The notes under the pieces: model-generated
Told to the model about the DNA's origin: nothing
What the model saw: the letters and a program-made list of their open reading frames with translations, nothing else
Database searches by the model: none
NCBI GenBank assembly: GCA_963575745.1
Contig: CAUYUJ010015849.1
Coordinates: forward strand, 458,328-522,327
Origin: Prorocentrum cordatum
Lineage: Eukaryota > Sar > Dinophyceae > Prorocentrales > Prorocentraceae
Length of the DNA stretch: 64,000 bases
Direction: 5' to 3'
Shown here: positions 11,580 through 22,179 of the stretch, piece by piece
How positions within the stretch are numbered: the first letter of the stretch is position 1
Layout of the letters: the number at the start of each line of letters is the position of its first letter
Translations under genes and position numbers: made by a program

Positions 11580-13270
11580 GAGAGGGGCGACCGTCTTTGA
11601 AGGCCCCCAGACCCTTCTAAGAAGGCCCCTGCCTTCTCAGAAGCGCGCCGCCTTCCTAAAAGGCTACCCCCCTCGCGCCTCCCCGCTCGTGTGCGCCGCC
11701 AAGTAACCCATCGAATCATCACCCATTCTCTTGGTTCCCCCCCTCCCGACCTCCACTTCTATCGAAATCTCGCTCGTTGTCAGGCTGCTGGCGGCTCGAC
11801 TTGGCCCTGGACGTGCAGGCAATCGCCGTCGGCGCCGCACGCGCCTGGGAGCACGGCGTGGCCAGAGAGGTAGACCTCGATGTTCGGGGCCCCGCAAGCG
11901 GGGGCTCTTCGGGTAGATGATCGACTACATAACTGATTTACCCCAAAGCGGTTCGTCGTCGAAAATACGAGCATATGTATATGTTTATGGGTCCGACGAG
12001 ACAATCAAATGCGCGGTAATCCAGAGGTGCAGTCGATCCCCTAATCGAAAAGGGGGGCTCTGACAAACCAGGACGTTGGCGCACCCGAGGGAACGGCAGC
12101 CCCAAACCCTCCGACGACACGTGTTTTCTTCAACCCGCGGGTTTTATCCTCGATCTCGACCTCCCGGACCGAGTATCGGGACCTATGACCATCGAGAATG
12201 GACCTGGGGCGGAAAAGCTGGCCCCGGGGAGGGCGGGACCTCTGAGGCCGCACATCAAACCCCAAAAACAACATCGTCGGATGTCTGAGGCCGCGGGTCG
12301 AGAATCATCTCTGTTCTTCGATCTCTCCCGCCCGGATGTGGCAGAGCCCTGGCCTGCAAGGTCCTGGCTTCCCGGGCCCCGAAATGTAGTCCATCTCCTC
12401 CTGCCGGATCTCTCCCGAGAACTGGCGGCGAGCGACAGGGGGCAGGGTCGGGGGGGCGGGGGTGGGGGGGTTCTTCTGAGAGGGCTCCGCGATTTTGAGA
12501 GGGCGCGGGAGCTGCGCCCGCCCCCTCCCCCCGACAGGCCTTGTGCATTCTCCGAAGGCTGCCCCCCGCCCAGACCCAAACCCCTTCTGCGCGCCGCCAA
12601 GAGAAGCTGTGCTCCCACCAGAGGGCCGCGCCGCCACCAGGCGCGGGACCCAGGGTCAGGCATACGTCGAAGGTGGCCAGGTGGCAATCCCTGTACGTCG
12701 AACTGAGGCTCTTTGGCCTGCTCCGCAGCGTCCCGTCGCCAGCGGCCGCGAACACGTCGAAGAGGCCTTCGGAAGGGGCGCCAAGTATCCAAACTCATCG
12801 ATCCTGGGCAAGCCCATCCTTGGCCCCGGAGCGGGAGATGCGCCCCGCTGGCCTCGCCAGGGAGGGGGGCATTCGACGGTCCTTGGTCCAGGGGTGGAAT
12901 CGCCAGGATCGGCACACGTGCGCGCGGGACTGGATGTTCGACGTCGGCAGGCGAACAAGGGGCATACGATGGCCTCGGGCCACTCCGGGACCCCAGATCT
13001 GGCCGAACTCGGGGCGCTCCCCCGAAAAACGCAGTCCCCAACATCAGAGGGCGCGCGTTGCACGGGCGCTTGCCTTGGGAATTTTCGGCGGCACGTTTGC
13101 TCTGCCCCCCCCCCGTGAAAACCAGGGGGACTCCCCTCCCCCCTCCCCCCCCTCTCCGATGCGCCCACCCCTCCTCTCCCCAGGGGGAGGGGGTTCGAAC
13201 CTCTGCCCCCCTCTCCCATCGCCGCGATAGGGGGGGGGGTCGAACAACCCCTCCCCAAGGAGCCGACGCT
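11580..13270. other. Unassigned GC-rich DNA with ambiguous coding potential
   Basis: Both strands have long open frames here, for example minus 12,130-13,044 and plus 12,713-13,624. The best-looking protein fragment is on the minus strand near 12,560-12,755. It contains CHLATFDVCLTLG and could be an exon, but no family is recognised and frame choice is arbitrary. G/C homopolymer-rich stretches occur at 12,440-12,480 and 13,105-13,260. Confidence 0.35.
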
Positions 13271-13319
13271 GGTGCGCCAGCGCCGGCGGCGGCTGGCAGC
13301 GCCGACGGCAGCGACGCGG

Positions 13320-13991
13320 CGACGATGACCAGAACGTCGTCGACGACGACGGCGAGTATTGACAGGCCAAAACCTCAGAAACAGATCATCTTCGCGTTGA
13401 GTCGCGTACCTCCCGCAGTTTCCGTCGTAGACATCGTCACCGTCGCCGTCGTCGTCAACGTCGTCGTCGCCGCTGTCGCCGTCGCATTGTCGGAATATTC
13501 ACAGGCCCCGAACTCAAATCAAAATATTATTCGCGTTGCGTCGCGTGCCTCCCGCGGTTTGCCGTCGAGGCACTCGTCGTCGTCGTCGCCGACATCGCAG
13601 TCGTCGTCGCCGTCGTCGTCGTAGTAGCGCTCGTCGTCGTCGCCGTCGTCGATGTCGTCGTCGTCGCCGTTGTCGTCGTCGTCGCCATCGTCGTCGTCGT
13701 CGTTATATTCGTCGTCGTCGTCGCCGTCGTCGTCGTTGTCGCCGTCGTCAAAGTCGTCGTCGTCGTCGCCGTCGACATCGTCGCCGTTCTCGGCGTCGTC
13801 GCCGTCGTCGTCGCCGTCGTCGTCGTCGTCGCCGTTGTCGTCGTCGTCGCCATCGTCGTTGTTGTCGTCGTCCTGCTGGTCGTCGTCGATGTCGCCGACG
13901 CAGTCGTCGTCCCCGTCGTCATCGTCGTCAACGTCGACGCCATCGTCGCCGTTGTCGTCGTCGTCGTCGAAGTCGCCGTCGTCGCTGTCGC

Positions 13992-14028
<37 letters not shown>

Positions 14029-16612
14029 GTCGTGTTCTTCGTCGTCTTCGTCGTCGCCGTCGTAGTCGTCGTCGTTGTCCTCGTGCTCGTCGCCTTCGTC
14101 GTCGTGGTCACCGTCGTCGTTGACATCGCAGTCGCCGTCGTCATATTCGTCGTCGTGGACGCTGTCGCCGTCGCCGTCGTCGTGTCGTCGTCGTCGTGGT
14201 CGACGTCATGCTCGGAGTCGTCATCGCATTCGTCATCGTCGTCGTCGTCGACGTCGTCGTCGTCGTTGTCGTCGCCGTCGTCGTCGTGCTCGTCATCGTC
14301 GTCGTCGTGGCCGTCGTCATCGACGTCGTCGACGCCATCGTCGTTGTCGTCGTCGTCATGTTCGTCGTCGTCGTCGCCGTCGCCGTCGTCGTCGTCGTCG
14401 TAGTTGCAGTCGCCGTCGTCTTCGCCGTCGTCGTCGTCGTCGTCGCCGAGAACGTCGTCATGACCATCGTCGTCGTCGTGGTCGCCGTCGTCGTCGTCGG
14501 CGTCGGTGTCGTCGTCGTGGCGCTCGTCGTCGTCGTCACCGACATCGCATCGACGTCGTCGTCGTCTTCGTGCTCGTCGTCGTCGTCGCCGTCGTCATCG
14601 TCGCCGTCGTCGTCGACGTCGTCGCCGTCGTCGTCATATTCGTCGTCGTCGCCGCCGTCGTCGTCGTCGTGGTTGCCGTCGAAGTTGTTGTCGCCGTCGT
14701 CGCCGTCGTCGTCGTCGGCACCGTCGCCATCGTCGCCAATGTCGTCGTCGTCGCCGTGGTCGTCGCTGTCGTCGTCGTCGCCGTTGTCGTCGTCGCCACC
14801 ATCGTCTTTGTCGTCGTCGTCCTGCTGGTCGTCGTCGTGGTCGACGTCGCGGTCGTCGTCGCCATCCTCGTCGCCATCGTCGTCGTCGTCGTCGCCCTCG
14901 TCGTCGCCGTCGTCGTCGTCGAAATCGTCGCCGTGGCCGTCGTCGTCGACGCCGTCGTCGTCGTCGTCGACTTCGTCGTCGCCCTCGCCCCCGTCGTCGT
15001 CGTCGTCGTTTTCATTGTCCAACATAGTGCTTGTCGCCGTCGTCGTCGTGGTCTTTGTCGTCGACATCGCAGTCATCGTCGTCGTATTCGTCGTCGTCGT
15101 CGCCATCGTTGCCGTCGTCGTCGGCGTCGGCGTCGCCGTCGTCAACGTGGCCATCGTCAGCGTCGTCGCCAGCGTTGTCGTCGTCGTCGTAGTCACCGTC
15201 ACCGCCGTCGTCGCCGTTCTCGTCGTCGTGCTCGTCGTCGTTGTCATCGTCGTCGTCGCCGTCGACGTCGTCGTCGTCAACGACGTCGCCGTGGTCGTCG
15301 TCATCGTCGTCGTGGGTGTCGTCCTCGTCGTCGCCTTGCGCCGTTGTTGTCGTCGTCGCCATCACCGCCGTTGTCGTCGTCGTCGTCATCGTCGTCATCA
15401 TCGTCGTCGTCATCATGCTCGTCGTCGTCGTGGTTGCAGTCGCCGACGTCGTGGTCGTCGTCGTCGCCGGCGTCGCCGTCGTCGCCGCCGTCGTAGTTGT
15501 CGCCTTCGTCGCTGTCACCGTCGTCGCCGTCGCCGTCGTCGTCGTCGTCGATGGCGTCGTCGTCGTCGTCGACGTCGCCACCGTCGTCGTCGTCGTCGTC
15601 GTCGCAGTACTTGTCCTCGTGCTCGTCGTCGCCATCGTCGTCGTCGCCGTCGGCTTTCGTCGCCGTCGTCGCCGACGTCGCTGTCGTCGACGTCGTCGTC
15701 GTCGCTTTCGTCGCCATGGTCACCGTCCTCGTCGTCGTTGTCGTCGTCGTCGCCGTCGTCGTATTCGTCGACATCATGGCCGCTGTCGTCGTCGTCGTGC
15801 TCGTCGTCGTCGTTGTCGTCGTCGTCGTCGCCGTCGACGCCATAGTAGTCCTCGTCGTCGGCATCGTCGCAATCGTTGCCGTCGTCGTCGTCGCCGTTTC
15901 TCCGTTGTCGTCGTCGTCGTTGTCGCCGTCGCCGTCGACGTCGTCGTGGCCGTCGTCGTTCTCGTCGTCGTCGTCGCCGTCGCCGTGTTCTTCGTCGTCT
16001 TCGTCGTCGCCGTCGTCGTCGGTGGCGTCGTCGTTTTCGCCGTCGTCGTCGTCGCCGCCGTCGTCGTCATCGTCGTCGCCGTCGTCACCGCCACCGTCGT
16101 CGTCGTCGTCTTCGTCGTCGCTGTCGTCGCCGTCGTCGTCGTGCTCGTCATCGTCGTCGTCGTGGCCGTCGTCGTTGACGTCGACGTGGCCGTCACCGTC
16201 GTCGTCGTTGTCTTCGCCATGTTCGTCGTCGTCGTCGCCGTCGCCGTCGTCGTCGTCGTCGCAGTTGCTGTCGTCGTCGCATTCACCATCGTCGTTGTCG
16301 TCGTCACGGTCGTCGTCGTCGTCGTCGTCGCCATCGTCGTCGTCGTTGTCGCCGTCGTCGTCCTCGTCGTCGGCGTCGTTATCGTCGATGTAGCCCTCGC
16401 CATCGTCGTCCTCGTCGCCGTCGCCGTCGGCGCCGTCGGCGTCGTCGTCATCTCCGTCGTCGTCTCCGTCTTCACCGCCGTCGTGACCGTCGTCCTGTTC
16501 ATCACCATCGTCGATGTCACCGTCATCGTCATCGTCGCCGTGGTCGCCGTCGTCGTCGTCGTCGTCGTCGGCGTCGTCGACGTCGCCGTCGTCGTCGTCG
16601 TGCTCGTCGACT

Positions 16613-16648
<36 letters not shown>

Positions 16649-16690
16649 TCGTCGTCGCCGTCGTCGACGTCGTCGCCGTCGTCGTCATAT

Positions 16691-16727
<37 letters not shown>

Positions 16728-16760
16728 CGCGTCGCCGTCGTCGTCGTCGTCGCCAACGCC
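13320..16760. repeat. 3.4-kb imperfect GTC/CGT trinucleotide array
   Basis: An unusually long array of GTC (CGA on the other strand) runs almost continuously, with GCC, ATC, TTC and GGC variant triplets kept largely in phase. Because neither GTC nor its complement makes a stop codon in any frame, all six frames are open for hundreds of codons (poly-Val/Ala, poly-Ser, poly-Arg, poly-Thr, poly-Asp). Those frames are artefacts. It is bordered on both sides by GCGCCAGCGCCGGCGC-like GC-rich sequence and C-rich homopolymers. Confidence 0.95.
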
Positions 16761-16828
16761 GCCGCCAGCTGGCGCTGGCGCCGGCGCTGGCCCGGAGGAA
16801 GGTGGGGGGGGTTCGCCCTTGAATTTGG

Positions 16829-17053
16829 ACGCCCGAGTTATCCGGGGTAACTCGGGTCCGGGGTAACTCGGGTTTGGACTCCCGAAAAACGAACCCGAGT
16901 TATCCCTGACCCGAGTTACCCCTGATGATTCGGGGCTCTGGACGCCCGAAATATCCGGGGTAACTCGGGTCCGGGATAACTCGGGTTCGGATTCCCGAAA
17001 AACGAACCCGAGTTATCCCTGACCCGAGTTACCCCTGATGATTCGGGGCTCTG
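16829..17053. repeat. Two tandem copies of a 113-bp fold-back hairpin unit
   Basis: Each unit contains CCGGGGTAACTCGGGTCCGG, a short loop around CCCGAAAAACG, and then AACCCGAGTTATCCCTGACC with CGAGTTACCCCTGA. The second half is the near-perfect reverse complement of the first: arms of about 33 bases at 16,842-16,874 and 16,892-16,924 with roughly four mismatches. The whole block is then repeated at about 16,940-17,053. RNA or single-stranded DNA from here would form strong hairpins. Confidence 0.85.
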
Positions 17054-17054
17054 A

Positions 17055-17925
17055 TTGAATCGTCGTCCTCGTCGATGCTCCCCGCCGCCGTCGACAGCTG
17101 GCGCCGGCGCCGGCGCCGGCCCGGGAGGGGGAGGCCGGCGCAGGTTCGGGGAGGGGGGGGAGGGGGGCTCGAACCCCCCCCCCCACCTTGAACCAGAGGG
17201 GGAGGGGGAGCTCAGTTCCAGAGCCCACCCCCACTCCAAGCGCCCACAGAACGCGCTCTTTCCAACATCACAAGGACGATGGAGCCCGGCTCCGGTGTCC
17301 GCCAGCGCCCACTGGATAGTCTGAGGAGGACTCTAGGAGCCCGAAAACAACGAAATCTCCACAGCCCGTTTCCTCTGCCTACCCGTTTTCTTCGCACCGA
17401 CCCTGAAAACCGCCCCCCTGGACCTCCATTGAGGTACATTCTCACCAGAAGTCGGCGGTGGACAAACCTCCCTTTCGTAAACAACCCTTTAGTGAAAACG
17501 GCCTGGGACCGAAACCGACGGACCAGGATCCGCAAAAATGACGGCCGCAACGCCCTCTCGCGAACCGAAAACGGCCAATTCGCTAATCGACGTGTCGGGG
17601 TAGGAGGTCAGTCCGCCCCCGGCAGCAGTCTTAAGGGAACCCAACCGTGGCAACGCGCTCGACAACCTTGAACCTTGCGCTCGATCCTTTCAACTTCGAC
17701 CCTCGATCAAGGACCCCTTTTCCTTCATGCTGTAGTCCGAAGGCCAGCAAAGATCGCACGTTCGCCAGTCATCCGCCAACTTCCGCCGACGGGGCCGTCC
17801 TCTGCTCCCGCCGGCTTTTGCAAACGTCGGGCCGGAGAAGAGATGTCGACTTCACGGTTCCTCGAGGGCCATGTCGTCGGCTGCACGCAGGAATGAAGCT
17901 AGGCAAGAGTAGCCCTCAGCGCACG
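17055..17925. other. Unassigned GC-rich DNA
   Basis: It begins with GCGCCGGCGCCGGCGCCGGC and G/C runs (17,100-17,210) that resemble the left border of the GTC array. The remainder shows no recognisable gene. Confidence 0.45.
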
Positions 17926-17928
17926 GCT

Positions 17929-18513
17929 TCAAGGGTCCGTGGGGGGGGAGGTCGAACCCAAGCACACCATGCAGTGCTGGGGGGGGGGGCGGGGCGGGCC
18001 CGCACCGAAGGTCACGCTGGCGAAGAGCCAATGCACGGCCTGCCCCGCGGGCGGCCGCGGAGCAGGCCGCGTTGTCGCAGACGCAGAGGCCGTCGTCGAC
18101 GCCGGCGCCGACGCGAGCCGACGCTGGCCGTCGGCGCTCGGGCGGGGCCAGGACGGGAATTCTCGTTCCAGAGCGTACCGGAGCGCTCTGAGAGTGCCAG
18201 GGGGCGCTCTGGAACGGCCGCGGCGCCCGACAGGCATCCTCCAAAACCGCCGCATAGATCCCCGCATTGACCTGGTCCGAGATCTTGTCCCGGTCCCAGC
18301 TTTGTCTTGGGGCACTGCTGGCGCCCCCGGGGCGCCTGCAAAGACCGCGCCCTCGCCGCCGGCGTCCCGCTCCAGCAGCGCGGCAGACGCGAGGCCCCGC
18401 AGCTCGCCGGCGCCTCGGAACGTGAGGCCCCCGTCCAGCACGCCGAAGTGCCGCGCCATGGCCGCGTACCTGCCGCGAGGCACAAAGAGGGAGGGCGGGG
18501 CACCTACAACCAC
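17929..18513 (-). CDS. Unrecognised coding-like fragment
   Basis: The first 70 or so residues of this minus frame read like real protein (SLFVPRGRYAAMARHFGVLD and GGLTFRGAGELRGLASAALL). The protein-like reading then seems to pass to another minus frame around DKISDQVNAGIYAAVLEDA near 18,250. This implies a frameshift or intron. No family is recognised. It is bordered downstream by G/C homopolymers and upstream by a CTC tract. It could be an exon or a retropseudogene. Confidence 0.3.
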   Translation of the reverse strand: MVVGAPPSLFVPRGRYAAMARHFGVLDGGLTFRGAGELRGLASAALLERDAGGEGAVFAGAPGAPAVPQDKAGTGTRSRTRSMRGSMRRFWRMPVGRRGRSRAPPGTLRALRYALEREFPSWPRPSADGQRRLASAPASTTASASATTRPAPRPPAGQAVHWLFASVTFGAGPPRPPPQHCMVCLGSTSPPTDP

Positions 18514-18539
18514 GACGGGATATCATCTTGGGGACTTTC

Positions 18540-18775
18540 CTCCTCCTCCTCCTCCTCCTCCTCCTCCTTTTCCTCCTCCTCCTGCTGTTCCTCCTTCCCC
18601 TCCTCCTGATCTACCATACTACCATACCCTCACATTGTTATCCCCATGCGCGTTTTTCAAGATTCCTGGTCGCCTTGGCCGCGGACTCCAGGGCCCCTGG
18701 ACATTTGCATAGATTCAAAGACTTCATATATATATATGTACAAAGATATATATATATATATATATACACATAGGT
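18540..18775. repeat. CTC tract followed by an AT dinucleotide tract
   Basis: (CTC)n lies at 18,540-18,603 and (AT)n with minor interruptions at 18,727-18,772. Between them, near 18,657-18,705, lies a copy of the dispersed repeat seen again at 20.05, 20.2 and 20.33 kb. Confidence 0.9.
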
Positions 18776-19024
18776 ATTGAACTACCCTGGCGACGTACAC
18801 AACCCCTGCGCAATGCGGGGCAGGAGTAGCTTGGGAGATTTGACGAGAAGGCGGCGACGTGACATGGACGCATCTACTTCTGCGAGCGGCATTCGGAAGG
18901 TTCGCAGGTCCCCAATCAAGGGAAAAAACAATGAGTAAGTAAGTGAACCCCTGAGTCACTTCACTAAGGAGATTGTGGGCAAGGGGCTTGAAACGTCGGC
19001 GGGGCAACAACAACATGACATGGC

Positions 19025-19975
19025 CGCCCAAGGGCGGGGAGGTCCTGCTTAGGTCCGCGCAGTGCCTCACTCCGCTGGACCCACCAGCAGCCTTCGAAAG
19101 TGGCAAGCCCACCAGCAGCCCTCGAAAGTGGCGACAATTTCGCAGATCGCAGCCCCCCAGGGACGGCGAGGTCTCGCTCAGGTCTGCATGGTGCCTCACT
19201 ACGTTGGACCCACCAGCAGCCCTCAAAAGTGGCGACAGTTTCGCAGATCGCAGCCCCCCGGGACGGAGAGGTCTCGTTCTGGTCTGCGCGGTGCCTCACT
19301 CCGCTGGACCCACCACCAGCCCTCGAAGGTGGCGACAATTTCGCAGATCGCAGCCCCCCAGGGACGGCGAAGTCTCGCTCAGCTGGATCCACCAGCAGCC
19401 CTCGAACGTGGCGACAGTTTCGCAGATCGCAGACCCCCAGGGACGGCGAAGTCTCGCTCAGGTCTGCGCAGTGCCTCACTCCGCTGGACCCACCAGCAGC
19501 CCTCAAAAGTGGCGACAATTTCGCAGATCGCAGCCCCCCGGGACGGCGAGGTCTCGCTCAGGTCTGCGCGGTGCCTCACTCCGCTGGACCCACTAGCAGC
19601 CCTCAAAAGTGGCGACAGTTTCGCAGATCGCAGCCCCACAGGGACGGCGAAGTCTCGCTCAGGTCTGCGCGGTGCCTCACTCCGCTGGACCCACCACCAG
19701 CCCTCGAAAGTGGCGACAGGCTCGCAGATCGCAGCCCCCCAGGGACGGCGAGGTCTCGCTCAGGTCTGCGCGGTGCCGCACTCCGCTGGACCAACCAGCA
19801 GCCCTCGGCCCTCGAAAGTGGCGACAATTTCGCAGATCGCAGCCCCGCAGGGACGGCGAGGTCTCGCTCAGGTCTGCGCGGTGCCTCGCTCCGCTGGACC
19901 CACCAGCAGCCCTCGAAAGTTGCGACAGTTTCGAAGATCGCCCCCCCCCCCCCCCCAGGGACGGCGAGGTCTCGC
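19025..19975. repeat. Tandem array, unit about 100 bp, nine units
   Basis: The word CGCAGATCGCAGCCCC recurs at 19,141, 19,242, 19,342, 19,421, 19,522, 19,622, 19,722 and 19,831, and as CGAAGATCGCCC at 19,932. The usual period is 100-101 bases, with one shortened (79) and one lengthened (109) unit. Each unit also has CCACCAGCAGCCCTC, GGGACGGCGAGGTCTCGCTC and GGTGCCTCACTCCGCTGGAC. Long frames through it are artefacts. Confidence 0.95.
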
Positions 19976-20039
19976 GGGATCTATTCAAAACGAATACCCA
20001 ACAAGGAGGGTTGGGAAACACATGAAATTTCTGGGGGAT

Positions 20040-20395
20040 CCGGAATTTAGCGATTTCTGGTCACCTGGGCTGCGGATTCCAGGCCCCCCTGGAAATTTCA
20101 AAATGATGTAACATCTTCTAACACGTACGAAAAGTCGGGGATCTGAAATGTTTGGAATTTCCCCCCACAAATGTTTTACATAGCATGCTGAAGGGATCTG
20201 GAATGGTCGCGATTCCCAGTCGCCTGAGCTGCGGATTCCAGCCCCGCTGGAAACTTCAAGCAATAATCTAAGGAAATGTGTGTTTTGTTTCTGAAAAATG
20301 TAAATTCTGAAGGGTCTGGAGTCGTCGGGATTCCTGATCGCCTGGGCTGCGGATTCCAGGGCCGATGGAAATGTTCGCCCCCTGGAAATCCTGAA
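20040..20395. repeat. Dispersed repeat GCTGCGGATTCCAG, three nearby copies
   Basis: Related blocks of about 50 bases (GGTCACCTGGGCTGCGGATT, AGTCGCCTGAGCTGCGGATT, GATCGCCTGGGCTGCGGATT, each followed by CCAG and CTGGAAA-like words) occur near 20,058, 20,210 and 20,335. A fourth relative lies near 18,660. Spacing is irregular, so this is a dispersed family rather than a tidy array. Confidence 0.75.
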
Positions 20396-20504
20396 GTCTA
20401 TTTCCCAACCATCCTGTGGTGTTGGGTCCTCGTTTTGAAGAGAGTCCCCGCGTTTCTCCTCCCTCCTTCCTCCCTCACCCTCCTCCCCTTCCTCCTCCCT
20501 GCGT

Positions 20505-21110
20505 TGCGCCCACCCAGTACAGCGATTCGTGGCCCCATAAGGAGCCCCACCGAAGCCCCCAGTGGGAACGTCCTCATGCGTCCCAGAAACACCGAATTTG
20601 GCATTTTCACTCACCCAATACAGCGCTTCGTGGCCCCATAGGGAGCTCCACCGAAGCCCCCAGTGGGACAGTCCGCATGCTCCCCGGAAGCCCAATTTTG
20701 CTTTTTCATCCACCCAGTACAGCGGCTCGTGGCGTCCGCATGCGCCCCGAAACAGCCAATTTGGCATTTTCACCCACCCAGTACAGCGGTTCGTGGCCCC
20801 ATAAGGGGCTCCACCCAAGCTCCAAGTGCCACCGTCCGCATGCGTCCCGAAAACCCAACTTGGCATTTTCACCCACCCAGTACAGCGCTTCGTGGCCCCA
20901 TGGGTTGCTCCACCGAAGCCCCCAGTGGGACAGTCCGCATGCGCCCCGGAACATCCAATTTGGCATGCATTTTCATCTTCCCAGTGCGGCGGCTCGTGGC
21001 CCCATAGGAAGCTCCATCGAAGGCCCCAGTGCCACCGTCCGAATGCGATCCGAAACATCCAATTTTGCATTTTCACCCACCCAGCGCAGCGTTTCGCGCG
21101 ACCCCGACCA
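20505..21110 (+). repeat. Tandem array of family A repeat, unit about 100 bp
   Basis: Units start near 20,525, 20,626, 20,725 (truncated), 20,787, 20,887 and 20,991. Each contains TTCGTGGCCCCATA, GGAGCTCCACCGAAGCCCCC, AGTGGGACAGTCCGCATGCG, CCAATTTGGCATTTTCACCC and ACCCAGTACAGCG. The first three words are shared with the arrays at 5.2 kb (reverse orientation) and 9.2 kb. The A/T-rich second half is specific to this array. Confidence 0.9.
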
Positions 21111-21440
21111 GCAGTCCAGGCCACCATCGGCAGTGACGGGGAGGAGCACGAGGACACGGAGAAGGAAAACGACATCGGGCTGGACTTCGGGCGCGGGTGC
21201 TGGCGCGCCCAGGGCCGAGCGGGACACAGCCGAGACGTTCATGGAACAGTTCCCCGATGGTGTGAGCTGCGCGCTGTCCCCAGACGCCCCCCCCGAGGAT
21301 GGGGACACGACCAAGGACGGGGTCTGCAAGTTCGGCCGCGCGGCGCCCGAGATCCTTTGGAGCTGCATCGACCTCGACCCGACCGTCTTCGCCGCGGCCC
21401 CTGAGCCAGCCGCGCCAATGCCTCTCTTACTTAATTTCAC
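21110..21440 (+). CDS. Unrecognised exon-like coding fragment
   Basis: Immediately after the array, the plus strand reads like an acidic protein. One frame gives SDGEEHEDTEKENDIGLDFG and an adjacent frame continues with AETFMEQFPDGVSCALSPDA and KFGRAAPEILWSCIDLDPTV up to about 21,420. A pyrimidine-rich stretch and a CTGCAG acceptor-like site then follow near 21,525-21,535. I do not recognise the protein. The frame change within it argues for decay or an unresolved junction. Confidence 0.3.
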
Positions 21441-22100
21441 AGGCCTCCCCTCCCCTCTTGTTCACCACCCCTCCCTCCCCCTGCTGGTGTCTGGCCTGGC
21501 CCGTCTTGCTAACGTTTTTCTTTTTGGCGCTGCAGCGTCGAGAGGTCTGGATGGCGCACCCCGCTTCGACAGGAGGCGCAGAAGGCGAACACCGCTGCTA
21601 CAAGTTACAACGTCTGCGTGTACTGATCGACTGCAGCTTCCCATGTGGGGAGCGCAACATAGACTGCAAACGTTCCGAATCGTCCCCCGCCACACTCAGA
21701 GCCCGGGCGTGCACGTACGTTGTCCATTGCGCTCGTGGTCGGCCCCTTTTGCGTAGGATGTCTTACCACTTCCGGGGGAGAAGCTTGCGCACATGCTCAC
21801 GTTCAAATACAATTTTCCGTGGAAACGCCGTCGAAGAAGATTTGGCAAGCTCACCGGCCATGCCGGCCCAGCATGGCCTGGCTCTGTCCTTTTGGTGAGT
21901 CTGGCGATGCAGCTTCCGCCAATGTAGCACGCTCTGTTGGTACACCAAGGGGAAAACAGCCTAGGCAGCACCCCGTGCGGAATTCAACTCGCATCCTTGG
22001 GCAGCCCCCTCCCAGCTTCCCCCCCGTCCCCCCCGTGCTCATTTCACCCCTGCCCTGACCGGCCGTGTGCTATCGGCTATCGGCCCAGCCTGTTTTCCTA
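21440..22100. other. Unassigned DNA, pyrimidine-rich at its start
   Basis: It may hold an intron (21,440-21,530) and a following exon, since a protein-like frame reads GGAEGEHRCYKLQRLRVLID near 21,575-21,630. No family is recognised. Confidence 0.25.
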
Positions 22101-22179
22101 ACGCTCTCGAATTAGGGGCGGCGGGCCCTCCCCACCCAGCCCGCTCCTGCACTCATTCCTCCTCCAACCGCCCCGCCCC

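Noticed and set aside
13185-13200. GGTTCGAACC resembling a tRNA B box.
   Set aside because: It lies in G/C homopolymer-rich sequence with no cloverleaf upstream.
14196-16866. Open frames of more than 500 codons over the GTC array.
   Set aside because: GTC/GAC triplets cannot form stop codons in any frame, so long frames exist on both strands by necessity. The products are single-residue runs.
19062-20111. A 349-codon plus-strand protein over the 100-bp array.
   Set aside because: It consists only of the repeat unit translated with frame changes every unit, and adjacent frames are equally open.
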